NCBI RefSeq assembly: GCF_012427845.1
Contig: NZ_CP038498.1
Span: 1,612,001 to 1,676,000, forward strand
Source: Pectobacterium punjabense
GTDB taxonomy: Bacteria; Pseudomonadota; Gammaproteobacteria; Enterobacterales; Enterobacteriaceae
Length of the DNA stretch: 64,000 bases
Direction: 5' to 3'
The notes beneath the pieces were generated by a model, which was not told where the DNA came from, made no database searches, and worked only from the letters and a program-made list of their open reading frames with translations. Positions 52,502 through 62,178 of the stretch are shown here, one piece after another. Positions within the stretch are counted from its first letter, which is position 1. The number at the start of each line of letters is the position of its first letter. The position numbers and the translations under genes were made by a program.

Positions 52502-53131
52502 TTATTTTCCAGCCAGCAATTGGTGTTGCAGCGCAAAGTGCACCAGTTCTACTGTGGACTCACACTGTAACTTACTGAGAATATTGGCACGGTGAACGTG
52601 AACGGTCTTATGGCTAAGTTCGAGCTGTTCAGCGATGCTTTTTACACTAATTCCATTGATCAGCAAGCTGAATATTTCCCGCTCGCGCGGTGTCAGCGCC
52701 AGCAGCTCTTTCGGTGGCTGCTGCTGATGGCGAATGGCGTGCAGTGCATCGGCGCACAGGTAAAGGCCGCCGCTGCTGACTACGCGAACCGCCTGCACTA
52801 ATTCTTCCGGGCCACAGCGCTTTGTGAGATAGCCCCCCGCACCTGCGTCTAACGCACTTTGTACAAATGCAGTGGTGTCATAGATGCTCAGAATAATGGC
52901 GCGAAAATTAGGGCGCTGTTGACGCAGACGGGTTAATAACGACAGGCCGCTTTCATCCGGCATAGCGATATCAATCACGGCCACATCAATCGGCTGTTTG
53001 AGCAAATGCGGCCATGCCTGCGCCGCTGAAGCATATTGGCCAACGACCTGAATATCATTCTCTAATGTCAGAAGTTGTGCAAAGCCAGACCGTACAACGA
53101 TGTGATCGTCAACCAAAGCCACATTAATCAT
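52502..53131 (-). CDS. uhpA: Response regulator UhpA
   Basis: A 209-residue NarL/FixJ response regulator. Receiver domain: acidic pair VDDH, phosphorylated Asp54 in DVAVIDIAMPDESG, and Lys in GGYLTKRCG. The LuxR-type helix-turn-helix (LALTPREREIFSLLINGISVKSIAEQLELSHKTVHVHRANIL) is C-terminal. It activates sugar-phosphate uptake genes, classically uhpT; here the obvious targets are uhpC and afuABC. Confidence 0.93.
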   Translation of the reverse strand: MINVALVDDHIVVRSGFAQLLTLENDIQVVGQYASAAQAWPHLLKQPIDVAVIDIAMPDESGLSLLTRLRQQRPNFRAIILSIYDTTAFVQSALDAGAGGYLTKRCGPEELVQAVRVVSSGGLYLCADALHAIRHQQQPPKELLALTPREREIFSLLINGISVKSIAEQLELSHKTVHVHRANILSKLQCESTVELVHFALQHQLLAGK

Positions 53132-53358
53132 GGTTCGCCGTGTGAATCCAAAGTCATCAAAACGTCATAATGCGGGGGAATGCAGAGGCGAGCAATAGCA
53201 GATAGGTAAAATGGAATCGGCTTAGCAAATATCACCACACTTATTGTCCGAATGATGAAAAGCATATTGATAGAACGCGGAGTTATTTGACTCGGTTAAT
53301 CGAGAGACATACTGTTTTTCTCTTTAAATCTATATGTTTATGATGTCAGGGAATCAGA

Positions 53359-54174
53359 ATGATGAAGAAATGGCGTATAGCGCTGGTGGCGGGAATGGTC
53401 ACCGCGTCAATGGCATTGACTGCGTGTGATAATGCAGGCAATTCTGCCAATCATATTAAAGTTGGTGTGATTAATGGCGCGGAACAGGATGTTGCTGACG
53501 TCGCGAAGAAAGTCGCAAAAGAAAAATATAATCTGGAGGTTGAACTGGTTGGGTTTAGCGGGTCGCTCTTGCCGAACGAGGCGACGGATAAACGCGATCT
53601 GGACGCGAATGTATTTCAACACCGTCCTTTTCTGGAACAGCAAAACCGTGAACACGGCTATAAGCTGGTGGCAGTAGGAAATACCTTTGTTTTCCCAATG
53701 GCAGGGTATTCGAAGAAAATTAAGAATATCAACGATCTAAAAAATGGCGATACTATCGCGATTCCTTTCGATCCCACCAATCTGGGGCGAGCCTTGTTAT
53801 TGTTGGAAAAAACCGGATTAATTACTCTGAAGCCGGATACGGGGTTATTGCCGACAGTGCTGGATATCACGACCAATCCGCATAACCTGCGTATTATGGA
53901 AGTCGAAGGAGCACAGTTACCACGTTTGTTAGACGATCCACAAGTGACAATCGCAATTATTAGTACGACCTATATTCAGCAGACGGGCTTAACGCCAACG
54001 AAAGACGGTATTTTTATTGAAGGTAAAGAATCTCCGTATGTGAATATCATCGTGACCCGTGAGGATAATAAAGAGGCGGAGAACGTGAATAAATTTATTA
54101 AAGCCTATCAGTCTGATGAGGTTGAGCAGGCTGCTGACCGTATTTTTAACGGTGGTGCAGTAAAAGGGTGGTAA
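53359..54174 (+). CDS. NlpA/MetQ-family substrate-binding lipoprotein
   Basis: A 271-residue lipoprotein. The lipobox MALTAC puts the lipidated Cys at about residue 23. The body matches NlpA/MetQ (IKVGVINGAEQDVADVAKKVA, DLDANVFQHRPFLEQQNREHGYKLVAV, IAIPFDPTNLGRALLLLE). MetQ homologues bind methionine and feed an ABC importer (MetNI); none lies beside it, so it is an orphan NlpA-type protein. It is divergent from uhpA. Confidence 0.9.
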   Translation: MMKKWRIALVAGMVTASMALTACDNAGNSANHIKVGVINGAEQDVADVAKKVAKEKYNLEVELVGFSGSLLPNEATDKRDLDANVFQHRPFLEQQNREHGYKLVAVGNTFVFPMAGYSKKIKNINDLKNGDTIAIPFDPTNLGRALLLLEKTGLITLKPDTGLLPTVLDITTNPHNLRIMEVEGAQLPRLLDDPQVTIAIISTTYIQQTGLTPTKDGIFIEGKESPYVNIIVTREDNKEAENVNKFIKAYQSDEVEQAADRIFNGGAVKGW

Positions 54175-54241
54175 TACTCATTCTGGCGCTGCCATTCTTT
54201 TACTAAAAGGATGGCAGCTTATCAATTGATAATTTAATTAT

Positions 54242-54258
54242 TTGAAAGGTTGTTTTTT
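54242..54258 (+). promoter_or_regulatory. Possible KdgR box upstream of pnl
   Basis: TTGAAAGGTTGTTTTTT has the GAAA-N6-TTT core of the pectinolysis repressor KdgR site, but its 3' half lacks TTTCA. It is about 135-150 bp upstream of pnl. Weak. Confidence 0.25.
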
Positions 54259-54391
54259 TATTAAACTCGATTAATAAGCATAATAAAATCCCCTATATAC
54301 ACTCTTTAATTGTCGGCGGTGTGTTATTTGTTATCGATTAAATAACGCATTAAAAGACACTACTATTCACTAATTGTAAAGAGGGATATTT

Positions 54392-55336
54392 ATGGCTTAT
54401 CCAACAACGAATCTTACTGGGATTATTGGTTTTGCAAAAGCAGCGAATGTTACCGGAGGAACGGGGGGTAAAGTTGTGACGGTAAATTCTCTGGCAGATT
54501 TTAAATCAGCCGTGAGCGGTTCCACAAAAACCATCGTAGTGCTGGGCGCATCGTTGAAAGCATCAGCATTAACCAAAGTCGTATTTGGCAGTAATAAAAC
54601 CATTGTCGGTTCTTTCGGCGGGGCTAATGTACTGACCAATATCCACCTGCGTGCTGATAGCAGCTCGGCTAACGTCATTTTTCAGAATCTGGTTTTTAAA
54701 CACGATGTCTCCATCAAGGATAATGATGATATTCAACTGTATTTGAACTACGGTAAAGGCTATTGGGTGGATCACTGCTCATGGCCGGGACATACGTGGA
54801 GTGATAGTGATGGCAGTCTCGATAAATTGATTTATATCGGTGAAAAAGCGGATTACGTCACGATCAGTAACTGCTTATTCTCAAACCATAAATATGGCTG
54901 CATCTTTGGTCATCCGGCAGATGACAATAATAGTGCCTACAATGGCTACCCACGTTTGACCATCTGCCACAACTATTACGAAAATATTCAGGTTCGTGCA
55001 CCTGGCCTGATGCGTTATGGTTATTTCCATGTCTTCAACAACTACGTCAATAAATTCAATCTGGCTTTTACAGTCGCGCAGAATGCCAATGTACTTTCTG
55101 AACGCAACGTATTTGGCACCGGTGCGGAAAAGAAAGGCATGGTTGATGATAAAGGCAATGGTTCAACCTTTACGGATAATGGCAGTTCACCCGCAGCGGT
55201 AGCGAGCAAATCACCTGCGGCTAAATGGACGGCATCATCTAACTATTCATATAGTTTGATGACCACCGCGGCAGCTAAATCTTGGGTAGTTTCTAATGCA
55301 GGAGCGCAAAGTAGTACGCTCAAATTCCCATCATAA
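54392..55336 (+). CDS. pnl: Pectin lyase, polysaccharide lyase family 1
   Basis: A 314-residue PL1 enzyme. It cleaves methyl-esterified pectin by beta-elimination. MAYPTTNLTGIIGFAKAANVTGGTGGKVVTV starts the beta-helix; YWVDHCSWPGHTWSDSDGSLDKLIYIG, LFSNHKYGCIFGHPADDNN and ICHNYYENIQVRAPGLMRYG are the conserved blocks. It matches the Pectobacterium Pnl I recognise in sequence and length. There is no N-terminal signal peptide, as in known Pnl, whose production is damage-inducible through RdgA/RdgB rather than by plain pectin control. Start ATG after GAGGG. A terminator follows at once. Confidence 0.95.
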   Translation: MAYPTTNLTGIIGFAKAANVTGGTGGKVVTVNSLADFKSAVSGSTKTIVVLGASLKASALTKVVFGSNKTIVGSFGGANVLTNIHLRADSSSANVIFQNLVFKHDVSIKDNDDIQLYLNYGKGYWVDHCSWPGHTWSDSDGSLDKLIYIGEKADYVTISNCLFSNHKYGCIFGHPADDNNSAYNGYPRLTICHNYYENIQVRAPGLMRYGYFHVFNNYVNKFNLAFTVAQNANVLSERNVFGTGAEKKGMVDDKGNGSTFTDNGSSPAAVASKSPAAKWTASSNYSYSLMTTAAAKSWVVSNAGAQSSTLKFPS

Positions 55337-55337
55337 T

Positions 55338-55370
55338 CACTGAGTGTTCTTATATTCTCAGTGTTTTATT
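55338..55370 (+). terminator. Terminator of pnl
   Basis: CACTGAG (55338-55344) pairs with CTCAGTG (55357-55363), followed by TTTTATT. It starts one base after the stop codon. Confidence 0.85.
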
Positions 55371-55407
55371 CGAGATTAAAATTCATTAAATATTGAATGT
55401 GCGTAAT

Positions 55408-55450
55408 ATGCCACTCGGAGAATATATTAATTCCGAGTGGCATGTTTATT
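55408..55450. terminator. Second hairpin between pnl and the racemase gene
   Basis: ATGCCACTCGGA (55408-55419) pairs perfectly with TCCGAGTGGCAT (55432-55443), with TTTATTTTAAT on the + side. It sits between two convergent genes, so it may stop transcription from either. Confidence 0.6.
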
Positions 55451-55479
55451 TTAATCGGTTAATTGAAAAAATCACCCAC

Positions 55480-56196
55480 CTAAGCAGCAATGTTATTTCT
55501 CGGGCTGTGAGTAAAATACCACTCGACCGTTTTCTTAATTAACTCTTCTGTTGCATCGACATAATGTTGCGGTGAGATTCTGACTTCCTGTTCCAGAATT
55601 AATGGAAGCTCGGTGCAACCTAAAATAATTTTCTCGACGCCAGCCTGCAATAGGCGATCTTTTACTGGTGACAGCATGCTATAGGCCCCAGAAATGTCAC
55701 CGGATTTATAGGCATAGATGCTTTCCATTACCTGGTGTTGGTCAGCTTCATCCGGCGTGTAGCACTCAATATTATCGGCGTTCAGGTTGTCCTGATAAAT
55801 TCTTGCTTTAACGGTCGCCGTCGTCGCTAATAAGCCGACGCGTGTGGTATTGGCATTCTTAATTGCCTGACAGGTCACGTCAATAATGCTGATCATTTCC
55901 GCACGGCACTGTTGTTTTAATTCATTGAACCAATAATGTGCGGTATTACATGGAATAATGATGCACTCAGCGCCTGCGTTTTCGAGAATTTTCATATATT
56001 GCAGCATCTTACCCAGCGGTGACGCACTGTGCTGGAGAATGCACTGTGTTCTGTCAGGGATATCAGGAATAGAAACCGCAATCATTGGAATGTGGTCTTG
56101 ATCCCGATACGCTGGCGTGTTTTTGATCAGTTTTTGCATCGCATCGACGGTAGCACCCGGCCCCATACCACCAAGAATTCCCACGAGACTGTTCAT
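55480..56196 (-). CDS. Aspartate/glutamate racemase family protein
   Basis: A 238-residue protein. The N-terminal VGILGGMGPGATVDAMQKLI, the first catalytic Cys in AECIIIPCNTAHYWF and the second in KIILGCTELPLIL define the PLP-independent Asp/Glu racemase family. Both cysteines are present, so it should be active. Substrate is uncertain: aspartate is usual, but some members act on other acidic compounds. Divergent from a LysR regulator, beyond which is gltP. Confidence 0.9.
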   Translation of the reverse strand: MNSLVGILGGMGPGATVDAMQKLIKNTPAYRDQDHIPMIAVSIPDIPDRTQCILQHSASPLGKMLQYMKILENAGAECIIIPCNTAHYWFNELKQQCRAEMISIIDVTCQAIKNANTTRVGLLATTATVKARIYQDNLNADNIECYTPDEADQHQVMESIYAYKSGDISGAYSMLSPVKDRLLQAGVEKIILGCTELPLILEQEVRISPQHYVDATEELIKKTVEWYFTHSPRNNIAA

Positions 56197-56418
56197 GCTG
56201 TTAACCCTGTAGCATTATGAAATTAAAAGGATAATCGCACACTGATGGGCAATGTGAATTGCTAAATTCCCATCTGCTATGTATGATTTGCATAACTATT
56301 AGCATCTCTATGCTTTTACTGGGTTTAACGGCGTGCCGTGGAAAAAATCTTTGTTGATGATGTAAAGCGCGGGTGTAGAGAACGAAAGCATAGCGCTGAG
56401 CGTCTTGAGTGAGGGGTG

Positions 56419-57318
56419 ATGCTAAACAATATCGAAACCAAGTGGCTCTATGACTTTATCGTGCTTGAAGAGCACCGTAGTTTTACGCTGGCAGCCGAGA
56501 AGCGAAATATCTCTCAATCCTCATTTAGTCGGCGTATTCAGGCGCTGGAAGCGGCCGTCGGGTTTGATATTTTCGACCGCAGCGCGCTGCCGTTGCAATT
56601 AACTGAGCAGGGGCGCGTGTTCCACGCCTATATCCGCAATACGCTGGATGATTTGGAGTATCAGCTCAATAAGCTGCACGGCGGGGATAATTACAAAAAT
56701 AAGATCACCATTGCAGCAGCGCATTCGCTGTCGGTGTTTATCATGCCGGAGCTGTTAAAAGATGTGCCGGACCCGCAGGAAAAAATCTTCTATGTCGAAT
56801 CGATCGATGTCGATGAAGCGGTGCTGAATCTTAAAGAAGGGCGCAGTGACTTTATTTTCTCGTTTTACAATGAGGATCTGATGGGAGAGCCTTTTATGCA
56901 CGAGAAGATACTGGAATCCCGACTTTATCCGGTTTGCGCGTGCGACAGTGCAGGGAAGCCGCTGTTTGACGTGAGCGCCTCATCGGTGCCGCTGCTCAAC
57001 TATACTGAAACAAGCTACATGGGGCGTCAGGTCAGCCGTTACTTATCCAGCGTCGACAGCGATAAGTTCACGGTTAATTTTGTTTCTTCCATGAGCGATT
57101 TGCTCAAACGCATGACAAAGAAAGGTTATGGTATTGCTTGGCTGCCGGACTATTCCATTCAGGAAGAGCTGAAAAACAAAGAACTGGCGATTTTGAGCAT
57201 GGAAAACGCGGTGATACGTATGGGGGTTTATCTGTATCGGCTTGATGCGCGTCTGAATGTGGCTTCTGAGAAGTTTTGGCGCTATATGAAAGGGCTGTCA
57301 TCGACGTCTGGGCTATAA
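56419..57318 (+). CDS. LysR-family transcriptional regulator
   Basis: A 299-residue regulator (ATG 56419; GTG 56416 also possible). HTH: KWLYDFIVLEEHRSFTLAAEKRNISQSSFSRRIQALE; the rest is a LysR substrate-binding domain (TIAAAHSLSVFIMPEL, FIFSFYNEDLMGEPF). It lies between divergent racemase and convergent gltP, and may regulate both in response to an acidic amino acid. Inference from position only. Confidence 0.9.
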   Translation: MLNNIETKWLYDFIVLEEHRSFTLAAEKRNISQSSFSRRIQALEAAVGFDIFDRSALPLQLTEQGRVFHAYIRNTLDDLEYQLNKLHGGDNYKNKITIAAAHSLSVFIMPELLKDVPDPQEKIFYVESIDVDEAVLNLKEGRSDFIFSFYNEDLMGEPFMHEKILESRLYPVCACDSAGKPLFDVSASSVPLLNYTETSYMGRQVSRYLSSVDSDKFTVNFVSSMSDLLKRMTKKGYGIAWLPDYSIQEELKNKELAILSMENAVIRMGVYLYRLDARLNVASEKFWRYMKGLSSTSGL

Positions 57319-57334
57319 ACGTTAGACCACGAGA

Positions 57335-57369
57335 TAAAAAAATAGCGGCCACGTGACGTGGGCCGCTAT
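57335..57369 (-). terminator. Terminator of gltP
   Basis: ATAGCGGCC (57342-57350) pairs with GGCCGCTAT (57361-57369); TTTTTTT follows on the - strand. It also follows the LysR stop on the other strand. Confidence 0.85.
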
Positions 57370-57390
57370 AGAGTATTCACTCAGTCAGCA

Positions 57391-58698
57391 TTAGCTATTT
57401 TGCGTCGCCTGCTGAGGTTCCTGATAGGCGACGACACCGTCGGTAACCTCTTCCTCCTCATCATCGTGGATGTCTTTTTCCAGACTGGCCACAACGGCGG
57501 TAGAGATACTGTTGCCGATGACGTTAGTTGCAGTACGGCCCATATCCAGGAACTGGTCGATACCGATAATCAGCAGAATACCCGCTTCTGGCAGGCTGAA
57601 CATCGGCAGCGTTGCCGCAACCACCACGATAGAGGCGCGTGCTACGCCTGCCATCCCTTTACTGGTGATCATTAGCGTCAGCAGAATCAGGATTTGCTCA
57701 GTGACGCTCAGGTCGATGTTGTAAGCCTGTGCGATAAACAGAATCGCAAAGGACTGGTACATCATAGAACCGTCGAGGTTGAATGAGTAACCAAGAGGTA
57801 GCACAAAGCTGGTGACTTTTTTCGGTACGCCGAATTTGGTCAGTGCTTCCATCGTTTTCGGGTAAGCCGACTCACTACTCGCGGTGGCGAAAGCCAGCAT
57901 GGTAGGTTCGCGAATCAACTTCGCTAGCGTAACGATGGCTTTGCCCAGGAACAGATAGCCCACCAGGAACAGAACACCCCACAGTACGGCCAGGCCAAGG
58001 TAGAACTCACCGATCAGTTTACCGAAGTCGTAAAGCAGTCCCAGACCTTGCGTGGTAATCGCGGAAGCGATTGCGGCAAAGACAGCAATAGGAGCCAGCG
58101 CCATTACGTAGTCAGTTACGCGGAACATCACTTTGGTCAGTTCTTCGATCATGGAAATGATCGTGGTCGCGTGTTTGTTTTTACCTTTTACATAGGCAAG
58201 TGCGGAGCCGAAGAACAGAGAGAACACCAGAATTTGCAGGATCTCATTGTTCGCCATCGCTTCTACGATACTTTTCGGGAAGATATGGCTGATGAAGCTC
58301 TTAAGCGTAAAGCTGTCGGTATTCAGGCCTGTCGCAACGTGCTGCGCTGGGATCTCGAGATTCATGCCTGCACCAGGTTGGAACAGGTTAGCGAAGAGCA
58401 TACCGATGAGCAGGGAAATGAATGATGCGCTGACAAACCAGATCATGGCTTTCATACCGATACGGCCAACAGCAGAAGAGTTTCCTCCCATGCTTGCCAG
58501 GCCAGAAACTAGCGTAGCGAAGACCAGTGGTGCGATGATCATTTTAATCAAGCGCAGGAAGATATCGGTAACCATGTTGAAATAAGATGCAACTTCTTTT
58601 GCTCGACTGCCATCAAGATATTGATGGCAGGCCCATCCGATTAATATCCCCAGGACGATAGCCAAGACTATCTGTACAAGTAACTTCTGCCTTTGCAT
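57391..58698 (-). CDS. gltP: Glutamate/aspartate:proton symporter
   Basis: A 435-residue DAACS-family transporter, close in length to E. coli GltP (437). The ATG at 58698 (MQRQKLLVQIVLAIVLGILIG) follows ATGAGG; the frame open to 58788 is an unlikely extension. Conserved blocks: VFATLVSGLASMG, AFATASSESAYPKTMEAL, the hairpin-loop SFNLDGSMMYQS and the substrate-site TSKGMAGVARAS. Eight hydrophobic segments fit. It imports L-glutamate and L-aspartate; the racemase upstream points to acidic amino acid use. Confidence 0.93.
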   Translation of the reverse strand: MQRQKLLVQIVLAIVLGILIGWACHQYLDGSRAKEVASYFNMVTDIFLRLIKMIIAPLVFATLVSGLASMGGNSSAVGRIGMKAMIWFVSASFISLLIGMLFANLFQPGAGMNLEIPAQHVATGLNTDSFTLKSFISHIFPKSIVEAMANNEILQILVFSLFFGSALAYVKGKNKHATTIISMIEELTKVMFRVTDYVMALAPIAVFAAIASAITTQGLGLLYDFGKLIGEFYLGLAVLWGVLFLVGYLFLGKAIVTLAKLIREPTMLAFATASSESAYPKTMEALTKFGVPKKVTSFVLPLGYSFNLDGSMMYQSFAILFIAQAYNIDLSVTEQILILLTLMITSKGMAGVARASIVVVAATLPMFSLPEAGILLIIGIDQFLDMGRTATNVIGNSISTAVVASLEKDIHDDEEEEVTDGVVAYQEPQQATQNS

Positions 58699-59490
58699 AT
58701 AAACCTCATGTTGATGAATTGATTCAGACAACACAATATTATTGCCGCGTGATGGCTGGTGCTTTCCCTGAATACACCAAGCCCTCACCCGAATCTGTTA
58801 TTGGGGTGTTGTGTCTGCCCGCCGATATTACAACGATTCTTGCTTTTTACATTTTTTTTCTGCGGATTGTTATGTAATTGTGATCTTTGTCATGCGAAAA
58901 ATGCATGTCCATGCCGCTTGTAATGATTAATGAGGATGTGGGGCGCAGATCGAGAAAAAGGTGTTATTTTAATTAACTTCTTATTAAACAGTGCTTTGGG
59001 TGTGTTTTCTGTTGGTAAGATAAGGTGGGGTAAGGTGTTGAATTAGTGTTGCTAATGATGCTGTGGATTACATCAATAAAATACATGGTCAATTGGTTAA
59101 AAATTAGGTAGTAATAAAAAAACAATCAACGAAAGAATGATATATATCGCATTTTTTGATTACATTAGTTTTTTAATTATTTTAACTATGACTTGTTTTA
59201 ATTAATCATGTAGCGATAGCTCCACGCCAAATAAAGTGTAATTATTAATCAAAGTGTTTCTGTTTTGTAATATTTCAGTGTTTCGGTTATTTAAAATAGT
59301 GTTCTTTGTTGCCTAAAAGACTGTTATCAATTATTTAAAATAATGTTATTAATTCATTTCACTGAAAAAATCGCTATTTGCTCTCGGTGTCCTGACCAAG
59401 CTGAAACAACCCTGCATCGAAAAGGATGAAACCACCACGTAAAAGCGCGTTATGCCAACATTTATCGTGGTGGTTCAGTAGGGCTATTGG
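58699..59490. other. Long AT-rich intergenic region
   Basis: About 790 bp between gltP and fdhF without a gene. It holds the gltP promoter region and from 58950 a very AT-rich stretch of poly-A and poly-T runs. Near fdhF, AACCACCACG (59430-59439) pairs with CGTGGTGGTT (59466-59475), a stem with a large loop that may end fdhF transcription. Confidence 0.45.
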
Positions 59491-61641
59491 TTAGTTGACG
59501 TTTTCTGCCGTGGAGCGTAGGCGATCTTTCAACTGGCTGTACTCATGTTGTACATAGGCTTCCGCTGCCTGCTGATCGTCAATGGCTTCTAGCCTAACGG
59601 CGCAGTGTTTGTATTCTGGCGTTTTGGAAATGGGATCGAGATGATCCAGCGTGAGTTCGTTACAGGCACCAATCCACCATTGATAGGTCATATACACGGC
59701 ACCTTTATTGATGCGTTCGCTAACGGCGACACGAGAGATAACCTTGCCGCGTCGTGAGGAAATCCAGACCAATTGCTGATCGCGTATTCCTAAGCGCTCG
59801 GCGTCATGCAGGCTAATCTGCACATAACCGGGCTCATCCGCTAACGTTTGTAGCGCGGTGCAGTTACCCGTCATGGAGCGGCAGGAATAGTGACCGACTT
59901 CACGCACGGTGCACAACACCAGAGGGTAATCTTCATCTACCAATTCCATCGGCGGTCGCCATTCGGCCGTTGACAGCAGGCCTTTGCCGCCAGGGCGATC
60001 GAAGCGGTTGCCCGCGTATAGCCACGGTGTTCCAGGGCTGTCTTCGCTCGGACATGGCCACGGCACATAGCCTAGTCCTGCCATTTTCTCGTAGGTCGCC
60101 CCGTAATACAGCGGACAGAGCTGTCGCAGTTCGTCCCAGATTTCCTGCGTATTGTTATAGTGCATCGGATAACCGAGGGCTGTCGCCATCAGGCTGATGA
60201 TTTCCCAGTCTGGTTTGACATCGCCCTGAGGTTCCACTGCTTTATAAAAGCGTTGGAACCCTCGGTCAGCAGCAGTGTAGACCCCTTCATGCTCGCCCCA
60301 GGAGGTCGCAGGTAAAATGACATCGGCAATCGCGGCGGTTTTGGTCATGAAGATATCTTGTACGATCAGCAGATCAAGCTCGTTGAACGCATCACGCAGC
60401 ATTGACAGATCTGGCTCGGTTTGCAACGGATCTTCGCCCATCACGTAATTGGCTCTGATTTTTCCTTCTTTTATTCTGTGTGGCAGATCGGTCAGTGAGT
60501 AGCCAATTTTGTCAGAGAGTTCGGGGACGCCCCAGGCATCGGCAAATTTTGCCAGTACGGCCTGATCCGTGACTTTTTGATAACCGGGAAACATATTAGG
60601 CAGCGCACCCATATCGCACGCGCCCTGCACATTATTTTGGCCCCGTACTGGTCCGACGCCAACGTTCGGACGCCCTAAATTCCCCGTTAGCAGTGCCAGA
60701 CCGGATAGCCCTTTGACCACATCAACGCCTTGACCCCACTGCGTCACGCCCATTCCCCATAGAATGGTAGCGGACGGCGCGGCGGCATACATCCGCATCG
60801 CCTCTCGAATCAATTTCGGCGATAAACCGGTAATATCGGCGACATACTCAGGCGTGTATTTTGCGACGGTCTTACTGAATTCTTCGAAGCCTTCGGTATG
60901 GCGAGCGACGTAGGATTTATCGTAGCGGCCTTCATTGATCAGGACGTTAGCAAATGCATTGACCAGTGCCATGTTGGAGCCATTTTTTAATGGTAGCCAC
61001 AGATCGGCGATGCGTGCGGTTTCGATGCGGCGCGGATCGCATACGATGATTTTTGCACCGCGCGCTTTGGCTTTCAGTATCCGGCGTGCCACGATGGGGT
61101 GCGAGTCTGCGGCGTTGTAGCCAAAAATCAGAATGCAGTCGGTGTTTTCAATTTCGCAGATGGAGTTACTCATCGCGCCATTGCCCAGCGTAACCTGTAA
61201 CCCGGCAACGGAAGGGCCGTGGCAGAGCCGAGCGCAACAGTCGACGTTGTTATTGCCGGTTACCGCCCGAGCAAATTTCTGCATCACGTAATTGGTTTCA
61301 TTGCCGGGGCCACGGGACGAGCCGGTGTGCATAATCGACTCGGCACCGTACTGCTCTTTAATGGCTTGCAGCCGGGAACTGGCGAAGCCGATGGCTTCAT
61401 CCCAGGATACGGCTTCAAAGGGCGCGCCTTTCTGACGTCGGATCAACGGCTGTTTCAAACGCGGAGTGAGGATTTTGGTGTCGTTGAGAAAATCCCAGCC
61501 ATAGTAACCTTTCAGGCAGAGTTCACCTTCGTTGGTGACGCCGTTTGCCCCTTCCGCACCCACCACTTTGCCATTCTCTACCAGCAGGTTAATTTTGCAG
61601 CCTGACCCGCAATACGGGCAGACGGTAAGCACTTTCTGCAT
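59491..61641 (-). CDS. fdhF: Formate dehydrogenase H, cysteine form
   Basis: A 716-residue molybdopterin enzyme close to E. coli FdhF (715). The [4Fe-4S] ligands are Cys8, 11, 15 and 42 (CPYCGSGC...CLKG). At residue 140 the active-site selenocysteine (TGA in E. coli) is encoded TGC (codon complement at 61222-61224): DCCARLCHGPSV. The neighbouring His141 and the ADSHPIVARR and MGVTQWGQGVDVV blocks are kept. It oxidises formate to CO2, feeding formate hydrogenlyase. ATG 61641 follows GGAG. No other fdh or hyc gene is beside it. Confidence 0.93.
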   Translation of the reverse strand: MQKVLTVCPYCGSGCKINLLVENGKVVGAEGANGVTNEGELCLKGYYGWDFLNDTKILTPRLKQPLIRRQKGAPFEAVSWDEAIGFASSRLQAIKEQYGAESIMHTGSSRGPGNETNYVMQKFARAVTGNNNVDCCARLCHGPSVAGLQVTLGNGAMSNSICEIENTDCILIFGYNAADSHPIVARRILKAKARGAKIIVCDPRRIETARIADLWLPLKNGSNMALVNAFANVLINEGRYDKSYVARHTEGFEEFSKTVAKYTPEYVADITGLSPKLIREAMRMYAAAPSATILWGMGVTQWGQGVDVVKGLSGLALLTGNLGRPNVGVGPVRGQNNVQGACDMGALPNMFPGYQKVTDQAVLAKFADAWGVPELSDKIGYSLTDLPHRIKEGKIRANYVMGEDPLQTEPDLSMLRDAFNELDLLIVQDIFMTKTAAIADVILPATSWGEHEGVYTAADRGFQRFYKAVEPQGDVKPDWEIISLMATALGYPMHYNNTQEIWDELRQLCPLYYGATYEKMAGLGYVPWPCPSEDSPGTPWLYAGNRFDRPGGKGLLSTAEWRPPMELVDEDYPLVLCTVREVGHYSCRSMTGNCTALQTLADEPGYVQISLHDAERLGIRDQQLVWISSRRGKVISRVAVSERINKGAVYMTYQWWIGACNELTLDHLDPISKTPEYKHCAVRLEAIDDQQAAEAYVQHEYSQLKDRLRSTAENVN

Positions 61642-62178
61642 GATTATTCTCCAAAGCCGAGTCTTGGATCGTAAGAACTGCATTCTTGTCGCGGGGTATT
61701 GATGCAGTTGTCTAACCTTCGATAATCACCGATAAAGAAAATTAATTTACTGATCGTGGTCATGCTCAGCGCGTGACAAATTGTCCTAACGCCTTGAGCG
61801 TCACAGCCTTTTTCCATAAGACATTTGTCTGGAAAATAACGTGGTAGCGCATTCATCCTCTTTATCCGTTAATGCCTATACTGTTTTTGACGATACTAAC
61901 TCTATGTGCCACCGGCCAGGCTGATGTATTCATGCCCGTCGGCTGTTTAAAACAACGGAAACTGGCCTCTCAAGGAAGATAACGCATTCTTTTCGTTAAT
62001 TTTTTTAGCACAACTTCCCAGCTAATGGGTAATGAATCAGGGAATTCCAGAACGTCTGTCAGATCGCGCGGGATAAAGGGCGTGATACGACGGACGGCAC
62101 CGTCATGAGCAAAAAAGTAAATACTTTTCCGACAGCGTGTGTGGGCGGGAAATGTTTGTTAACGTCGCGGAGTGCATT
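61642..62178. other. Divergent intergenic between fdhF and the chemoreceptor
   Basis: About 540 bp holding the promoters of both genes. A 70-residue frame (61644-61856, - strand) ending two bases before fdhF has a GAGG site with no spacing before its ATG; I recognise no family in it and do not call a gene. I could not find a convincing sigma-54 site for fdhF. Confidence 0.35.

Noticed and set aside
58950..59390. AT-rich tract between gltP and fdhF as a replication origin or phage remnant
   Set aside because: No iterons, DnaA-box clusters or phage genes are visible; it reads as plain AT-rich intergenic DNA.
61644..61856. 70-residue frame ending two bases before fdhF on the same strand
   Set aside because: The ATG has no spacing from its only ribosome-like site and the sequence matches no family I know; kept as a note on the intergenic region, not a gene.
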